NCBI GenBank assembly: GCA_018711185.1
Contig: DVIQ01000052.1
Span: 1 to 49,763, forward strand
Source: Candidatus Limivivens intestinipullorum
GTDB taxonomy: Bacteria > Bacillota > Clostridia > Lachnospirales > Lachnospiraceae
DNA: 49,763 nucleotides
Reading direction: 5' to 3'
The notes beneath the pieces are model-generated. The model was not told the DNA's origin and made no database searches. It saw nothing but the letters and a program-made list of their open reading frames with translations. Positions 32,895 to 42,257 of the stretch are shown piece after piece. Position numbers and translations under genes: made by a program. Position 1 is the stretch's first letter. Every line of letters begins with the position of its first letter.

Positions 32895-34754
32895 ATGAGC
32901 TATACTGCTTTATATAGGAAATTTCGTCCTGACACCTTCACGGATGTGAAGGGTCAGGACCATATTGTGACGACACTGAAAAATCAGATTATGGCAGACC
33001 GGATCGGTCATGCCTATTTGTTTTGCGGAACAAGAGGAACCGGCAAGACGACCATTGCCAAGATTCTGGCAAAGGCGGTAAACTGTGAGCATCCCGTTGA
33101 TGGGAATCCCTGCAACGAATGTCCCACCTGCAAAGCCATTGCGGCGGGCACTTCCATGAACGTCATAGAGATCGACGCGGCCTCCAATAACGGCGTGGAC
33201 AATATCCGGGAAATCCGGGACGAGGTGGCCTATTCGCCCACCAGCGGACGGTTCAAGGTTTACATTATCGATGAGGTGCATATGCTTTCCATCGGCGCCT
33301 TCAACGCCCTGCTGAAGACCCTGGAGGAGCCGCCCTCCTACGTGATTTTTATTCTTGCCACCACGGAGGTTCATAAGATCCCCGTGACGATTCTGTCACG
33401 GTGCCAGCGGTACGATTTCCGCAGGATTCCCATGGAGACGATCCAGGAGCGCCTTGAGGAGCTGGTGGAAGCGGAGCATGTGGAAGCGGAGGAGAAGGCC
33501 CTGCGGTATATCGCGAAAAAGGCCGACGGCGGAATGCGCGACGCGCTGAGCCTTCTGGATCAGTGCATTTCTTTTTACCTGGGGCAGAAGCTGACCTACG
33601 ACAACGTTCTGGAGGTTCTGGGAACCGTGGACAACGATGAGTTCAGCCGGCTTTTGCGGGAGATCCTGGCCGGAAATGTGGCGGGGGCTGTGAAACGTCT
33701 GGACGAGCTCGTGATGCAGGGCCGGGATCTGGGCCAGTTTACCACGGACTTCACCTGGTATCTCAGGAATCTCATGCTTTTGAAGGCCTCGGATGAGTGC
33801 GAGGATACCCTGGACGTATCCACGGAGAGCCTGGCGCTTCTGCGGGAGGAGGCCGGGATGGTGCGTGAGGATACGCTTATGCGGTACATCCGCATTTTCT
33901 CCGAGCTGTCCGGCCAGATGCGAAACGCCGCGTCCAAAAGAGTGCTTCTTGAGGTGGCGGTGATCAAGCTCTGCATGCCGGAAACCGAGACGGACGAGAT
34001 CTCGGTACTGGAGCGGGTGCGCCGTCTGGAAGCGGCTCTGATGAACGGGGGATGGGGGCAGTCCGGCCAGGGCGGCCCCGCGCCGGGGTATGGCGGCTCT
34101 GCGTCTGGCTATGGCGGCGGTCCTGGTACCGGTTATAGCGGCTCTGCGCCCGGCTACGGCGGCGGTTCCGTACCGGGGTATGACGGTGCAGCTCTGAGTT
34201 CCGGCAGCGGTTCCGCATCCGGCTATAACGGTTCGGCAGCGGATTACGGTTATAACGGTGACAGCGTCGGAAGCGCGCCGGGAGCAGGATACGGATCCAC
34301 GCCCGGCTTGGAATCCGGCCCCGGCGGTTTCGACCCCGCCCAGGGCGGCTGCGGCGGTCCGGCAGCAGGCCACGGCGGCCCTGCCGGTCCCTTCCCCATG
34401 GAGGCGGCGGCCCCGGAAGATCTGCAGCGCGTGATGCAGAACTGGCGGGGAATTGTGAACGCCACCCACGGCCGGTTCCGGGCGGCCCTGGCCAGCGCGG
34501 TTCCCAAATTCAACGCCGACGGAGAGGACGGCCGCCTGTTCGTGGTGTTCGCGGACTTCCTGGCGGAGCCCTACCTGCAGAATACCGAGAAAAAGGAAGA
34601 GCTGGAACAGATCATAGCCGGAAAAATCGGAAAAAAAGTGGAGGTAAAGTTTCTTCTTCAGGCGGACGAGCATCTGTCGAAGGAAAAGCTTTCCAGAATA
34701 AATGTGGACAATGCTTTAAAGAGCATCCACGCGGAAATCGCAATCGAAGATTAA
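32895..34754 (+). CDS. dnaX: DNA polymerase III gamma/tau subunit
   Basis: Clamp-loader subunit of the replication machinery. 619 residues: AAA+ domain with Walker [17 protein letters not shown], the zinc-binding cysteines of [19 protein letters not shown], Walker [12 protein letters not shown] and sensor [11 protein letters not shown]. The collar domain follows to about residue 380. Residues about 384-498 are an unusual Gly/Ser/Tyr/Pro-rich linker with many GYGG and GYSG units. The C-terminal tau-like domain ([20 protein letters not shown]) ends the protein. The start codon follows GGAG within the end of pfkA. No programmed frameshift slippery site was identified. Confidence 0.96.
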   Translation: MSYTALYRKFRPDTFTDVKGQDHIVTTLKNQIMADRIGHAYLFCGTRGTGKTTIAKILAKAVNCEHPVDGNPCNECPTCKAIAAGTSMNVIEIDAASNNGVDNIREIRDEVAYSPTSGRFKVYIIDEVHMLSIGAFNALLKTLEEPPSYVIFILATTEVHKIPVTILSRCQRYDFRRIPMETIQERLEELVEAEHVEAEEKALRYIAKKADGGMRDALSLLDQCISFYLGQKLTYDNVLEVLGTVDNDEFSRLLREILAGNVAGAVKRLDELVMQGRDLGQFTTDFTWYLRNLMLLKASDECEDTLDVSTESLALLREEAGMVREDTLMRYIRIFSELSGQMRNAASKRVLLEVAVIKLCMPETETDEISVLERVRRLEAALMNGGWGQSGQGGPAPGYGGSASGYGGGPGTGYSGSAPGYGGGSVPGYDGAALSSGSGSASGYNGSAADYGYNGDSVGSAPGAGYGSTPGLESGPGGFDPAQGGCGGPAAGHGGPAGPFPMEAAAPEDLQRVMQNWRGIVNATHGRFRAALASAVPKFNADGEDGRLFVVFADFLAEPYLQNTEKKEELEQIIAGKIGKKVEVKFLLQADEHLSKEKLSRINVDNALKSIHAEIAIED

Positions 34755-34767
34755 GGAGGAAAAATCC

Positions 34768-35124
34768 ATGGCAAGACGCGGTGGTTTTCCGGGCGGAGGC
34801 ATGCCCGGAAATATGAACAATCTTATGAAGCAGGCCCAGAAAATGCAGCGGCAGATGGAAGAAAGCCAGAAAGCCCTGGAGGAAAAGGAGTTTACGGCTA
34901 CGGCCGGAGGCGGAGCCGTTGAGGTTAAGGTAAACGGAAAGCGGGAAGTGCTCAGCGTAAAGCTTTCCCCGGAAGCCGTTGATCCGGACGACATCGAGAT
35001 GCTGGAAGACCTGATCGTGGCGGCCACGAACGAGGCTCTGCGCAAGGTGGAAGAGGAGTCCGGCGCCGTGATGGCGAAGCTGACCGGAGGTCTTGGAGGA
35101 TTAGGAGGAGGCCTGCCCTTCTGA
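34768..35124 (+). CDS. YbaB/EbfC family nucleoid-associated protein
   Basis: A small DNA-binding protein of the YbaB/EbfC family, 118 residues, with [20 protein letters not shown] and [20 protein letters not shown] as family signatures. The Gly-rich ends ([22 protein letters not shown]) are typical of clostridial copies. AAGGAGG precedes ATG 34768. It lies between dnaX and recR, the almost universal order, and its stop overlaps the recR start by one base (TGATG). Confidence 0.96.
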   Translation: MARRGGFPGGGMPGNMNNLMKQAQKMQRQMEESQKALEEKEFTATAGGGAVEVKVNGKREVLSVKLSPEAVDPDDIEMLEDLIVAATNEALRKVEEESGAVMAKLTGGLGGLGGGLPF

Positions 35125-35720
35125 TGGATTACTACAGCAAGCAGATCAGCCGCCTGATCGAGGAGTTTTCCAGGCTCCCCGGTATCGGGTCAAAATCCGC
35201 CCAGCGGCTGGCTTTTTATATCATCAGCCGCCCCAGGGAGGAGGCGAAGGCATTGGCCGACGCCATTGTGGAGGCCAGGGAAAATGTCCGCTACTGCAAA
35301 GAGTGCCAGACCCTGACGGATCAGGAGCTCTGCCCGATCTGCAGGAACGAAAAGAGGGATCACAGCACCATCATGGTGGTGGAGAATACCCGGGATCTGG
35401 CGGCTTATGAGAAAACAGGGAAGTACGAGGGCGTTTACCACGTGCTTCACGGGGCGATTTCCCCCATGCTTGGCGTCGGGCCCAACGATATCCGCTTAAA
35501 GGAGCTGATGATCCGGCTCCAGGGTGATATCAAAGAGGTCATCATCGCCACGAACTCAAGTCTCGAGGGAGAAACCACGGCCATGTACATCAGCAAGCTG
35601 ATCAAGCCCACTGGTATTAAGGTAAGCCGCATCGCCAGCGGCGTTCCGGTGGGAGGAGATCTGGAATATATCGATGAAGTAACGCTTCTGCGCGCTTTGG
35701 AGGGCAGAGTGGAGCTTTAA
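35124..35720 (+). CDS. recR: Recombination protein RecR
   Basis: Acts with RecO and RecF in gap repair. 198 residues, the normal length: helix-hairpin-helix [16 protein letters not shown], zinc finger [16 protein letters not shown], Toprim domain [20 protein letters not shown] (start) and the C-terminal Walker-like [20 protein letters not shown]. Last gene of the pfk-dnaX-ybaB-recR operon, followed by a terminator. Nothing unusual. Confidence 0.97.
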   Translation: MDYYSKQISRLIEEFSRLPGIGSKSAQRLAFYIISRPREEAKALADAIVEARENVRYCKECQTLTDQELCPICRNEKRDHSTIMVVENTRDLAAYEKTGKYEGVYHVLHGAISPMLGVGPNDIRLKELMIRLQGDIKEVIIATNSSLEGETTAMYISKLIKPTGIKVSRIASGVPVGGDLEYIDEVTLLRALEGRVEL

Positions 35721-35728
35721 AGGTTTTG

Positions 35729-35761
35729 CAGGGAAGCGCCGGAAGGCGGTTCCCTGTTTTT
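35729..35761 (+). terminator. Rho-independent terminator after recR
   Basis: CAGGGAAGCGCC pairs with GGCGGTTCCCTG with one mismatch around GGAA, followed by TTTTT. It separates the dnaX operon from the chaperone cassette. Confidence 0.88.
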
Positions 35762-35808
35762 GAAGCGGAGCGAAGACCGGACAGGGATGGACGAGAAGGA
35801 GAAATAAG

Positions 35809-36435
35809 ATGTTTTGGAGCAAAGGACGAAAAAAGACAGAAGAGGCAGTTCTTGAAGAGGTGAGAGACAGCCTTGGACAGTGGCGCGGACTGCTGGAGCA
35901 GATGCGGCAGGGGCAGACGGAGGAGGCCGGGAAGCTTGCGGCTGTCCTGGAAGAGAACAGGCAGGCGGCGCAGGAAGAGGCAAAAGTGCTGCGGCGGCAG
36001 TCCGAGTCTGTGGAGGATCTTTTGGATTTTATGCAGGAAGAGGCGGAGAAAAAGTCTGCCCTTGAGGAACAGCTCCAGGAGAGCCGGGAACGTGAGGAGG
36101 CCCTTTTGGCCCTGGCGTGCTGCGCCCGGGAGCAGCTGGAACTGGTGACGCAGAGACTTATGGAGGACGCGTCCTGGCGGGAGCAGTGCCGTATGCTCGA
36201 ACAGGAGGCGGAAAAATATCTGAGGGACGCGGATATGCGGGAGACAGGAAAGGCCGGCGAACCGGTGGATTATGAGCTGCATCAGGTTTTGGACGCGGTG
36301 GATACGGACAAAGAAGAGCTGGCGGGGACGGTGGCCAGGGTTTACCGCAGAGGAAGAATCTACCGGGGCAAGGTGATCCGCAAGGCGCAGGTGGCGGCCT
36401 ACAGGGCGGCATCGGTGTCTGTGTCCGGCAGCTGA
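35809..36435 (+). CDS. GrpE-like coiled-coil protein
   Basis: A 208-residue, strongly charged protein without signal peptide. Residues about 10-145 are coiled coil (Glu/Gln/Arg/Leu heptads). Residues about 150-200, with GEPVDYELHQVLDAVDTDKE, GTVARVYRRGRIYRGKVIRK and AQVAAYR, resemble the beta domain of GrpE (GEPFDPELHEA..., GTV-EVL--GY---GRVLRPA-V-V). GrpE releases ADP from Hsp70, and the next gene is an Hsp70, which strengthens the reading. It differs from a housekeeping GrpE by its weak dimer-helix match. ATG 35809 follows AAGGAGAAATAAG. Identity is inferred, not certain. Confidence 0.65.
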   Translation: MFWSKGRKKTEEAVLEEVRDSLGQWRGLLEQMRQGQTEEAGKLAAVLEENRQAAQEEAKVLRRQSESVEDLLDFMQEEAEKKSALEEQLQESREREEALLALACCAREQLELVTQRLMEDASWREQCRMLEQEAEKYLRDADMRETGKAGEPVDYELHQVLDAVDTDKEELAGTVARVYRRGRIYRGKVIRKAQVAAYRAASVSVSGS

Positions 36436-36533
36436 GAAAACCGCCGGACTTCAGGGTCAGGCGGATTCGCGCGGGGTCACGCGGGAAAAGGAACAGGTAC
36501 TATGAATACATATGAATACGGGAGGAATGCAGG

Positions 36534-38231
36534 ATGCGGGATGTGATTATCGGAATTGACCTTGGGACTACCACGACCGAGGCCGCAGTGTATCGGAACG
36601 GAAAAGCGGAAATGATCCCGTCTTTTGACGGAAGCTTTGTGATCCCGTCCGCCGTGGGAATCGACGACAGCGGAAACATGGTGGTTGGAGAACGGGCCAG
36701 GGCCCAGTACGTGCTGGCCCCGGAGCGCACGGCGATTGAGATTAAGCGGAAAATCGGCACAGGGGAGAAAATATGTCTGGGCCGGAAGGAGTACACCGCG
36801 GTGGAGCTGTCGGCAAAAATCCTGGAATATGTAAAGCGGTACGCCGAAGAATACCTGGAAATGCCGGTAAACCGGGCGGTGATTTCCGTTCCGGCCTATT
36901 TTGACGATATTCAGAGACGGGAGACGGCGGAGGCTGGAAAACTCGCGGGCCTTACGGTGGAACGGATCATCAATGAGCCCACGGCCGCGGCATTAAGCTA
37001 CGGAATCGGGCATCTGGAAGAGGAGAGCCATATTCTGGTTTATGACCTTGGCGGCGGAACCTTCGACGTGACGGTTCTTGAGCTTTTCGAGGGCGTCCTG
37101 GAAGTAAAGGCCAGCAGCGGAGACAACCGGCTTGGCGGAAAGGATCTTGACCAGCGCCTGATCGACTGGCTCGCCGGGCGCTTTGAGGAAAAGACCGGCG
37201 TAAGCCTGAAAGGAAACGTATACGCGGCTTCCCGGCTGAAAGAGGCCGCGGAACAATGCAAGATTGCACTGAGCAGCCAGGAAGAAGCAACGGTGCGTAT
37301 CCCCATGCTGGCCCAGGACGGGCAGACTCTGCTGGGACTTGAAGAAACCGTTTCCAGAGAACAGTTTGAGAGCCTCATCGAAAAAGAAATACACAGGACA
37401 AAGGGGCCTGTGCAGACCGCGCTGGGAGACAGCGGGGTAAGCTGCGGGGAGCTGGACCGGATCCTGCTGGCCGGAGGCTCCACCAGAATCCCCCTGGTTC
37501 GCCGGGAAATCCGGGACATGCTGGGAAAAGAGCCGTCGGAGGCGATTCATCCGGAGTACAGCATCGCTCTTGGCGCGGCGATTCAGGCGGGAATCATCAG
37601 CGGAGCCATCGATGGGGAGGACAGTATGGTGCTGACGGACGTAAACCCCTATACCCTTGGAATCCGGGCAATGGGCTGGGAATCCGACGATGAGATGAGC
37701 GTGATTATTCCCCGGAATGTGACGATTCCCGTGACCAGGAAGCAGACCTATTACACAAGCTGGGACGGGCAGCAGGCGGCAGCCATCGAAGTGTATCAGG
37801 GGGAAAAACGCAGGGCCAGCAGAAATCATCTGATCGGCTCCTTCGATATCGGAGACATTCCGCCCGCGCCGGCGGGAAAGGAACAGATCGAGGTATCCTT
37901 TTCCTATAACCTGGACGGCATTCTTCAGGTGGCAGCGAAGGTGGTCAGCACCGGAAAAGAAGCGTCTGTAACCATACATATGGGACAGGAGGAGACAAAA
38001 GAGGATGTCAGCGGCTGGAAGGAATCCGGGCTCGCGGCGGATTTCCGGTCCGTGATCCGCCGGGGAGAGAAGGCGCTGAAAAAGGCCGCGGAACGAGGAG
38101 ACAAAGAGCTGGCCGGAGAGCTTGAAGAAACACTGTATGACTTAAAATACGCGGTATTAAAGGAGCTGCAGGTCCGGGCGGAGGAGCTTGAGGAGGATCT
38201 TCGGGATCTCATAGAGGAAGGAGAACAGTAA
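36534..38231 (+). CDS. HscC-type Hsp70 chaperone
   Basis: A 565-residue Hsp70 relative, shorter than DnaK (about 610). The ATPase motifs are IGIDLGTTTTEAAV, ISVPAYFDDIQRRET, INEPTAAALSYGIG, VYDLGGGTFDVTVLE and LLAGGSTRIPLV. The start of the substrate domain (MVLTDVNPYTLGIRAMG), then TYYTSWDGQQAAAIEVYQGE, agrees best with E. coli HscC. The helical lid is short and very charged. ATG 36534 follows GGGAGG; it lies 98 bases after the GrpE-like gene and its stop abuts the start of the J-protein. It is probably not the housekeeping DnaK, which should be elsewhere. Clients are unknown. Confidence 0.9.
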   Translation: MRDVIIGIDLGTTTTEAAVYRNGKAEMIPSFDGSFVIPSAVGIDDSGNMVVGERARAQYVLAPERTAIEIKRKIGTGEKICLGRKEYTAVELSAKILEYVKRYAEEYLEMPVNRAVISVPAYFDDIQRRETAEAGKLAGLTVERIINEPTAAALSYGIGHLEEESHILVYDLGGGTFDVTVLELFEGVLEVKASSGDNRLGGKDLDQRLIDWLAGRFEEKTGVSLKGNVYAASRLKEAAEQCKIALSSQEEATVRIPMLAQDGQTLLGLEETVSREQFESLIEKEIHRTKGPVQTALGDSGVSCGELDRILLAGGSTRIPLVRREIRDMLGKEPSEAIHPEYSIALGAAIQAGIISGAIDGEDSMVLTDVNPYTLGIRAMGWESDDEMSVIIPRNVTIPVTRKQTYYTSWDGQQAAAIEVYQGEKRRASRNHLIGSFDIGDIPPAPAGKEQIEVSFSYNLDGILQVAAKVVSTGKEASVTIHMGQEETKEDVSGWKESGLAADFRSVIRRGEKALKKAAERGDKELAGELEETLYDLKYAVLKELQVRAEELEEDLRDLIEEGEQ

Positions 38232-39680
38232 ATGCGTACGGATTACGAAATTTTAGGACTTCAGGAGAACGCCTCCCAGGCAGAGATTAAGCGGGCCTAT
38301 TTCCGCCTGATACGGCAGTATACGCCGGAGAAGGATCCGGAACGGTTCCAGGAAATCCGAAGAGCCTATGAGAATTTAAAAGAGGACGGCAAATCCGACG
38401 CGGTCAAAGTCAATCTTGAAGTCCCGGACGATGAACTGGCGCGGAAGCTTTTGGAACAGATCGAGAAAGCATATACAAAGAAAAGGTTTGGCGAAGTCCT
38501 GGGCGTTGCCCAGGAAGCGGTCCGGGTGTTTGGGGAATACTCAGGATTCCTGTATTTTCTGGGGATCGCCCAGCGAATGACAGGCTCTACGGGAAAATCC
38601 GTGCGCACTTTTGAGAAGCTGGTTCAAAAGCATCCGCAGGAAAAGAAGTTCCAGGGAGAACTGGCGATTTCCTACCAGGAGAGAGGCTATGGAAAGAAAG
38701 CCTTTGCGGCTTTTGAAAAAGCATACGACATGGGATACCGGAACCTGGATTTCATGACCCTGTTCGGTATCTGCTGCCAGGAGCGGAAAAACTATGTCCG
38801 GGGACTGCAGATCGTGGAGGAATCCATCGAGGCCGCGAAAAAACGGCAGCCCAGGCCGCTTCCGGATCTGGTGAACCTTTTTACCGGAGGAATGACGCTG
38901 GGGATGCAGATTTCGGACGAGAGCTTCCTTAAAATGGAAAAAGCCTATGAGACGTTTCTATATGATACCGGTTCCGGGCTGGAAAGCGTCGAGGAAATGC
39001 TCTGGGAGTCGCTTAACGCGGTGGGAGCCGCCGCGGTCAGCTGCTGCAGGGATACCCGGATTCCCATGGAGCGGTCCCCAAAATTGAAGGTTTCTTTCAA
39101 GACAGCGAAGGAAGGGATCTTCGGACTTCTGAAAGCCGCGGAAGAGGTGCTGCCGGACAGCGTGGAAGAATGGAAACGGCTCAGATGGAGACTTTCCATA
39201 GTAAGCATCCAGAACGAGCCGGGACTGTCGGAGGCGGTTAAAGGCGTATTTCTGGCCTTTGACCGGGAAGAGGAGTGGCCCCAGGAGGATGCGCAATATG
39301 GTCGCTTTATTCAGCTTGACGCGAAGCTGTGTCTTATAGAAGAATGGCCCCGGGTACAGAAGGAGCTGGAGCTTGTGAAAAAGCTCTACCCGGAAGCGTA
39401 CGTCTCCGTAGAGGAAGTTTTTCAGCAGATCGCGCGCACGAAGGATCCGGACAGGCTGCGCGACATGCTCCTGAAGGATTACACGCGTCTGGAACAGTAT
39501 TATGAAGGATGCTACTTCGAGAGATATCCCCAGAGGCGGCCGGTGAAAGAAAAACAGACATGGGACAGTGAGATGGAAGGAACCTTCCGGCGAACCGGAA
39601 AGAAAATCGGAAGAAACGATCCGTGTCCCTGCGGAAGCGGGAAAAAATATAAAAACTGCTGCGGCAGAGGAATTTCATAA
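38232..39680 (+). CDS. J-domain protein with TPE instead of HPD and a SEC-C zinc motif
   Basis: A 482-residue protein. Residues 1-52 fit a J domain ([37 protein letters not shown]), but the HPD motif that stimulates Hsp70 reads T31-P32-E33. Residues about 60-230 are helical, with TPR-like repeats ([39 protein letters not shown]). The centre is helical and unassigned. The end, [17 protein letters not shown], is a SEC-C zinc motif as in SecA, which binds SecB or nucleic acid in other proteins. It abuts the HscC-type Hsp70 and ends at a strong terminator, so it is its likely partner. Confidence 0.8.
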   Translation: MRTDYEILGLQENASQAEIKRAYFRLIRQYTPEKDPERFQEIRRAYENLKEDGKSDAVKVNLEVPDDELARKLLEQIEKAYTKKRFGEVLGVAQEAVRVFGEYSGFLYFLGIAQRMTGSTGKSVRTFEKLVQKHPQEKKFQGELAISYQERGYGKKAFAAFEKAYDMGYRNLDFMTLFGICCQERKNYVRGLQIVEESIEAAKKRQPRPLPDLVNLFTGGMTLGMQISDESFLKMEKAYETFLYDTGSGLESVEEMLWESLNAVGAAAVSCCRDTRIPMERSPKLKVSFKTAKEGIFGLLKAAEEVLPDSVEEWKRLRWRLSIVSIQNEPGLSEAVKGVFLAFDREEEWPQEDAQYGRFIQLDAKLCLIEEWPRVQKELELVKKLYPEAYVSVEEVFQQIARTKDPDRLRDMLLKDYTRLEQYYEGCYFERYPQRRPVKEKQTWDSEMEGTFRRTGKKIGRNDPCPCGSGKKYKNCCGRGIS

Positions 39681-39700
39681 GAGAAAGCCGGCATAAGAAA

Positions 39701-39751
39701 GCGCCTGGTCTTTTCGCTTATTAAAAAGCGGAAAAGATCAGGTGCTTTTTT
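39701..39751 (+). terminator. Rho-independent terminator after the chaperone cassette
   Basis: GCGCCTGGTCTTTTCGCTT pairs along its length with AAGCGGAAAAGATCAGGTGC (G-T pairs only), followed by seven T. Among the strongest stems in the window. Confidence 0.92.
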
Positions 39752-39876
39752 TATGGGAAAAAATAGAAATTTCCTGTCGATACTGCGCCGGAATCCGCGA
39801 AAACGGGCAGTTGTTTCCAGAAAAAACGACAATATATGCAAGATAAATGCATTATTTTCCAAGCAGCCTGAAAAGC

Positions 39877-39885
39877 GGGGGGGGG
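39877..39885. repeat. Nine-G homopolymer tract upstream of the polysaccharide operon
   Basis: Nine G in a row, 41 bases before the -35 box of the operon promoter, in an otherwise AT-rich spacer. Tracts like this can slip in replication. The rest of the 39752-40001 spacer holds only the promoter. Confidence 0.9.
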
Positions 39886-39925
39886 TAGATGAGAATACTG
39901 AAATATTAAAAATTCGGTAAACTCA

Positions 39926-39954
39926 TTGATAAATATGGATAATTATGCTATAAA
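39926..39954 (+). promoter_or_regulatory. Promoter of the surface polysaccharide operon
   Basis: TTGATA (39926-39931) and TATAAA (39949-39954) are 17 bases apart, with TG one base before the -10 box. The leader to the first gene is about 40 bases. Confidence 0.75.
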
Positions 39955-40001
39955 TAAATAGGAACTTTAAAATCTTGATGATTGCATGAAGGAGCAGAGC
40001 A

Positions 40002-40742
40002 TTGCGGAAAACGGATATTCACTGCCATGTTCTTCCAGGAATCGATGACGGCTCGCAGTCCTGGCAGGAAAGCCTGGAGATGCTGAAGCTGGCCGCGGCT
40101 CAGGGATTTGAGGCGGCAGTGGCTACGCCCCATGCGTCCGAGCGCTTCTCTGACCGTACGCCCAGGGAGATTCGGGAAATGTGCGGCCTTTTGGAGGAAC
40201 GCGCGAAGGCCGTTTTCGGACAGACCTTCCGGATCTATCCGGGGCAGGAGATTTTGTATTCGGAGGAGGCAGCGGAGCGTCTTCTGCGAGGGGAGCTTCT
40301 GACGATCAATGGCAGCAGCTATGTTCTGGTCGAATTTGTGCCGAATACGCCCTATTCATCGATCCTCCAGGGAGTGGAACGCCTGCGGATGAGCGGGTTC
40401 CTGCCGGTGGTGGCCCATGTGGAGCGCTACGGCGCACTGCGCCGGGACGAGGGACCGGAGGGGCTGTTGGAGGCGGGAGCCATCCTTCAGATGAACTACC
40501 GGAGCCTGGCGGGCCGCTGGTATGAGGAAAACTGCGTCTGGTGCAGAAAAATGCTGAAAGAAAAGAAAGTCCAGCTTCTCGGGACCGATATGCACAACGC
40601 GGGTCCCCGGCGTCCGGATACCGCCCACGCGGAACAGTGGATGAAACGGCATTTGGACGGAAGCTACATACAGGAGCTAATGTATAAAAACGCGCAGAGA
40701 ATCCTGAAAAACGAAAGACTGGCGGCAGCTCAGGCATGCTGA
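40002..40742 (+). CDS. CpsB/CapC-type manganese-dependent tyrosine phosphatase
   Basis: Removes phosphate from the BY-kinase that controls exopolysaccharide chain export. 246 residues of the PHP fold: metal ligands in DIHCHVLPGIDDGS, ATPHASERF, YPGQEILYSEE, PVVAHVERY and LLGTDMHNAGPR. The start is TTG 40002, seven bases after AAGGAG; no ATG in the frame is near. It opens the operon. The next gene starts within its last codons or 39 bases on. Function is well supported by the order phosphatase, Wzz protein, kinase. Confidence 0.93.
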   Translation: MRKTDIHCHVLPGIDDGSQSWQESLEMLKLAAAQGFEAAVATPHASERFSDRTPREIREMCGLLEERAKAVFGQTFRIYPGQEILYSEEAAERLLRGELLTINGSSYVLVEFVPNTPYSSILQGVERLRMSGFLPVVAHVERYGALRRDEGPEGLLEAGAILQMNYRSLAGRWYEENCVWCRKMLKEKKVQLLGTDMHNAGPRRPDTAHAEQWMKRHLDGSYIQELMYKNAQRILKNERLAAAQAC

Positions 40743-40780
40743 CCGCCGCGAAAACTACGATAGAAAAGGAAACACGGATT

Positions 40781-41572
40781 ATGGGAAAAATGCAAGAAGC
40801 CGACGAGATTGATTTATTGGAGTTGTTTTACGCTTTGAAAAAAAGGATTCTCCTGATCATTCTGATCGGGCTGCTGTTTGGATGTCTCAGCAGCGTTTAT
40901 ACCAGGCTGTTCGTGGCGCCGGTCTACACCTCATCGGCGACGATGCTGGTACTTACAAAGGAGACAACCCTGGCCTCTGTGGCGGATCTGCAGATCGGCA
41001 CACAGCTTACCAGCGATTACTCCGTACTGATCAACAGCCGTCCGGTTCTGCAGGCAGTGGTGGATAACCTTGGACTGGACATGAACTATAAGACGCTCAG
41101 AAGCTCCATCACGGTGACAAACCCGGAGGATACCCGAATCCTCCAGCTCTCCGTAAATAATGGAGACGCGGAGCTGGCAAAACAGATCGTGGACGAATTG
41201 GCCGCGGTTTCTTCCGAATACATCGGCGATCAGATGGAGGTCGTTCCCCCGAAGATCATTGAGGAGGGCGAGATCCCCACATCCCGGACCAGCCCCAGCA
41301 TGAGCAGAGCGGCCATGATGGGCGTCCTGGCGGGCGTGGTTCTCACCTGCGGCATCATCTGCGTGATGACGATTATGGACGACACCATCAAGAACGAGGA
41401 AGACATTACCAAGTATCTTGGAATCTCCACCCTGAGCTCTGTGCCGGACCGGAGAGATTACATTAATGTCAAAAAGTCCAGACGCGAGAACCAGGAAGGA
41501 CGGGAGCGGCGTCTGGCGGAAAGCGGAAGCACGGAAACCAGAAGCCGGGAAAGAAGGGAGCGCAGATCATGA
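40781..41572 (+). CDS. Wzz/CpsC-type chain-length and kinase-activating protein
   Basis: A 263-residue polysaccharide co-polymerase. Two membrane helices, at about residues 22-44 (ILLIILIGLLFGCLSSVY) and 190-212 (MMGVLAGVVLTCGIICVM), flank the extracytoplasmic domain (VYTSSATMLVLTKETT and TDYSVLINSRPVLQ-like segment). The cytoplasmic tail is Arg/Glu-rich and, in such proteins, activates the separate BY-kinase. Its stop overlaps the kinase start (ATGA). ATG 40781 is chosen; AAAAGGA lies ten bases before it. ATG 40736, overlapping the previous stop, is an alternative. Confidence 0.92.
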   Translation: MGKMQEADEIDLLELFYALKKRILLIILIGLLFGCLSSVYTRLFVAPVYTSSATMLVLTKETTLASVADLQIGTQLTSDYSVLINSRPVLQAVVDNLGLDMNYKTLRSSITVTNPEDTRILQLSVNNGDAELAKQIVDELAAVSSEYIGDQMEVVPPKIIEEGEIPTSRTSPSMSRAAMMGVLAGVVLTCGIICVMTIMDDTIKNEEDITKYLGISTLSSVPDRRDYINVKKSRRENQEGRERRLAESGSTETRSRERRERRS

Positions 41573-42243
41573 GAGTTACGATGTCAGACCCTCGTAAATC
41601 CGATTATCTTTACGAGGAATCCATAAAGACTCTGCGGACGAACATCCTTTTCAGCGGCAGAGAGATAAAGACGATCCTGTTCACCAGCTGTTATCCAAAC
41701 GAAGGCAAGAGCGACATCGTATTCCAGCTGGCCAGAGAGATCGGGCGCATGGGAAAAAGCGTTCTGATACTGGACGCGGATATCCGCAAGTCCAGCTACG
41801 TGCGCCGGTACAGTGTAAACCAGCCCGTTTACGGCCTGTCCCAGTATCTGAGCGGTCAGGCGGAACGGGATCAGATTTATAACCAGACGAACTTTGAAAA
41901 CGTGGACATCATCTTCGCGGGACCGGTCGCGCCGAACCCTTCAGAGCTTCTGGAGGATGAGGCCTTTGAGCAGCTTCTTGCGGAAGCCAAAAGACATTAC
42001 GACTATGTACTGCTGGATACGCCGCCTATGGTAAGCGCCATCGACGGAGCCGTGGCGGCCAAAAAAAGCGACGGCGCGGTACTTGTGGTGGAGAGCGGCG
42101 CGGTAAGCTACAAAGTAGCCCAGAAGGTGCTGGGCCAGCTTCAGAAAAGCGGCTGCCGCATTCTTGGAGCTGTGCTGAACAAGGTGGACGTAAAGAAGGA
42201 TAAGTATTACTCCGCCTACAGCAAATATTCAAAGTACTATTAA
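41569..42243 (+). CDS. BY-family tyrosine kinase (CpsD/CapB type)
   Basis: A 224-residue autophosphorylating kinase that works with the Wzz protein in polymer synthesis. Walker A is TSCYPNEGKSD (most family members read PGEGKST, so the Gly and Thr are changed), Walker A' is VLILDADIRKSS, and Walker B is YVLLDTPP. The C-terminus has the tyrosine cluster YYSAYSKYSKYY, six Tyr in twelve residues, the site of phosphorylation that the phosphatase reverses. Start ATG 41569 overlaps the upstream stop. The altered Walker A could affect ATP binding. Confidence 0.93.
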   Translation: MRVTMSDPRKSDYLYEESIKTLRTNILFSGREIKTILFTSCYPNEGKSDIVFQLAREIGRMGKSVLILDADIRKSSYVRRYSVNQPVYGLSQYLSGQAERDQIYNQTNFENVDIIFAGPVAPNPSELLEDEAFEQLLAEAKRHYDYVLLDTPPMVSAIDGAVAAKKSDGAVLVVESGAVSYKVAQKVLGQLQKSGCRILGAVLNKVDVKKDKYYSAYSKYSKYY

Positions 42244-42257
42244 AAAACGGAGGACCT

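Noticed and set aside
33396..34673. 425-codon open frame on the minus strand
   Set aside because: Antisense to dnaX and prolonged by the repetitive Gly-rich linker; Arg/Ala/His-rich with no domain.
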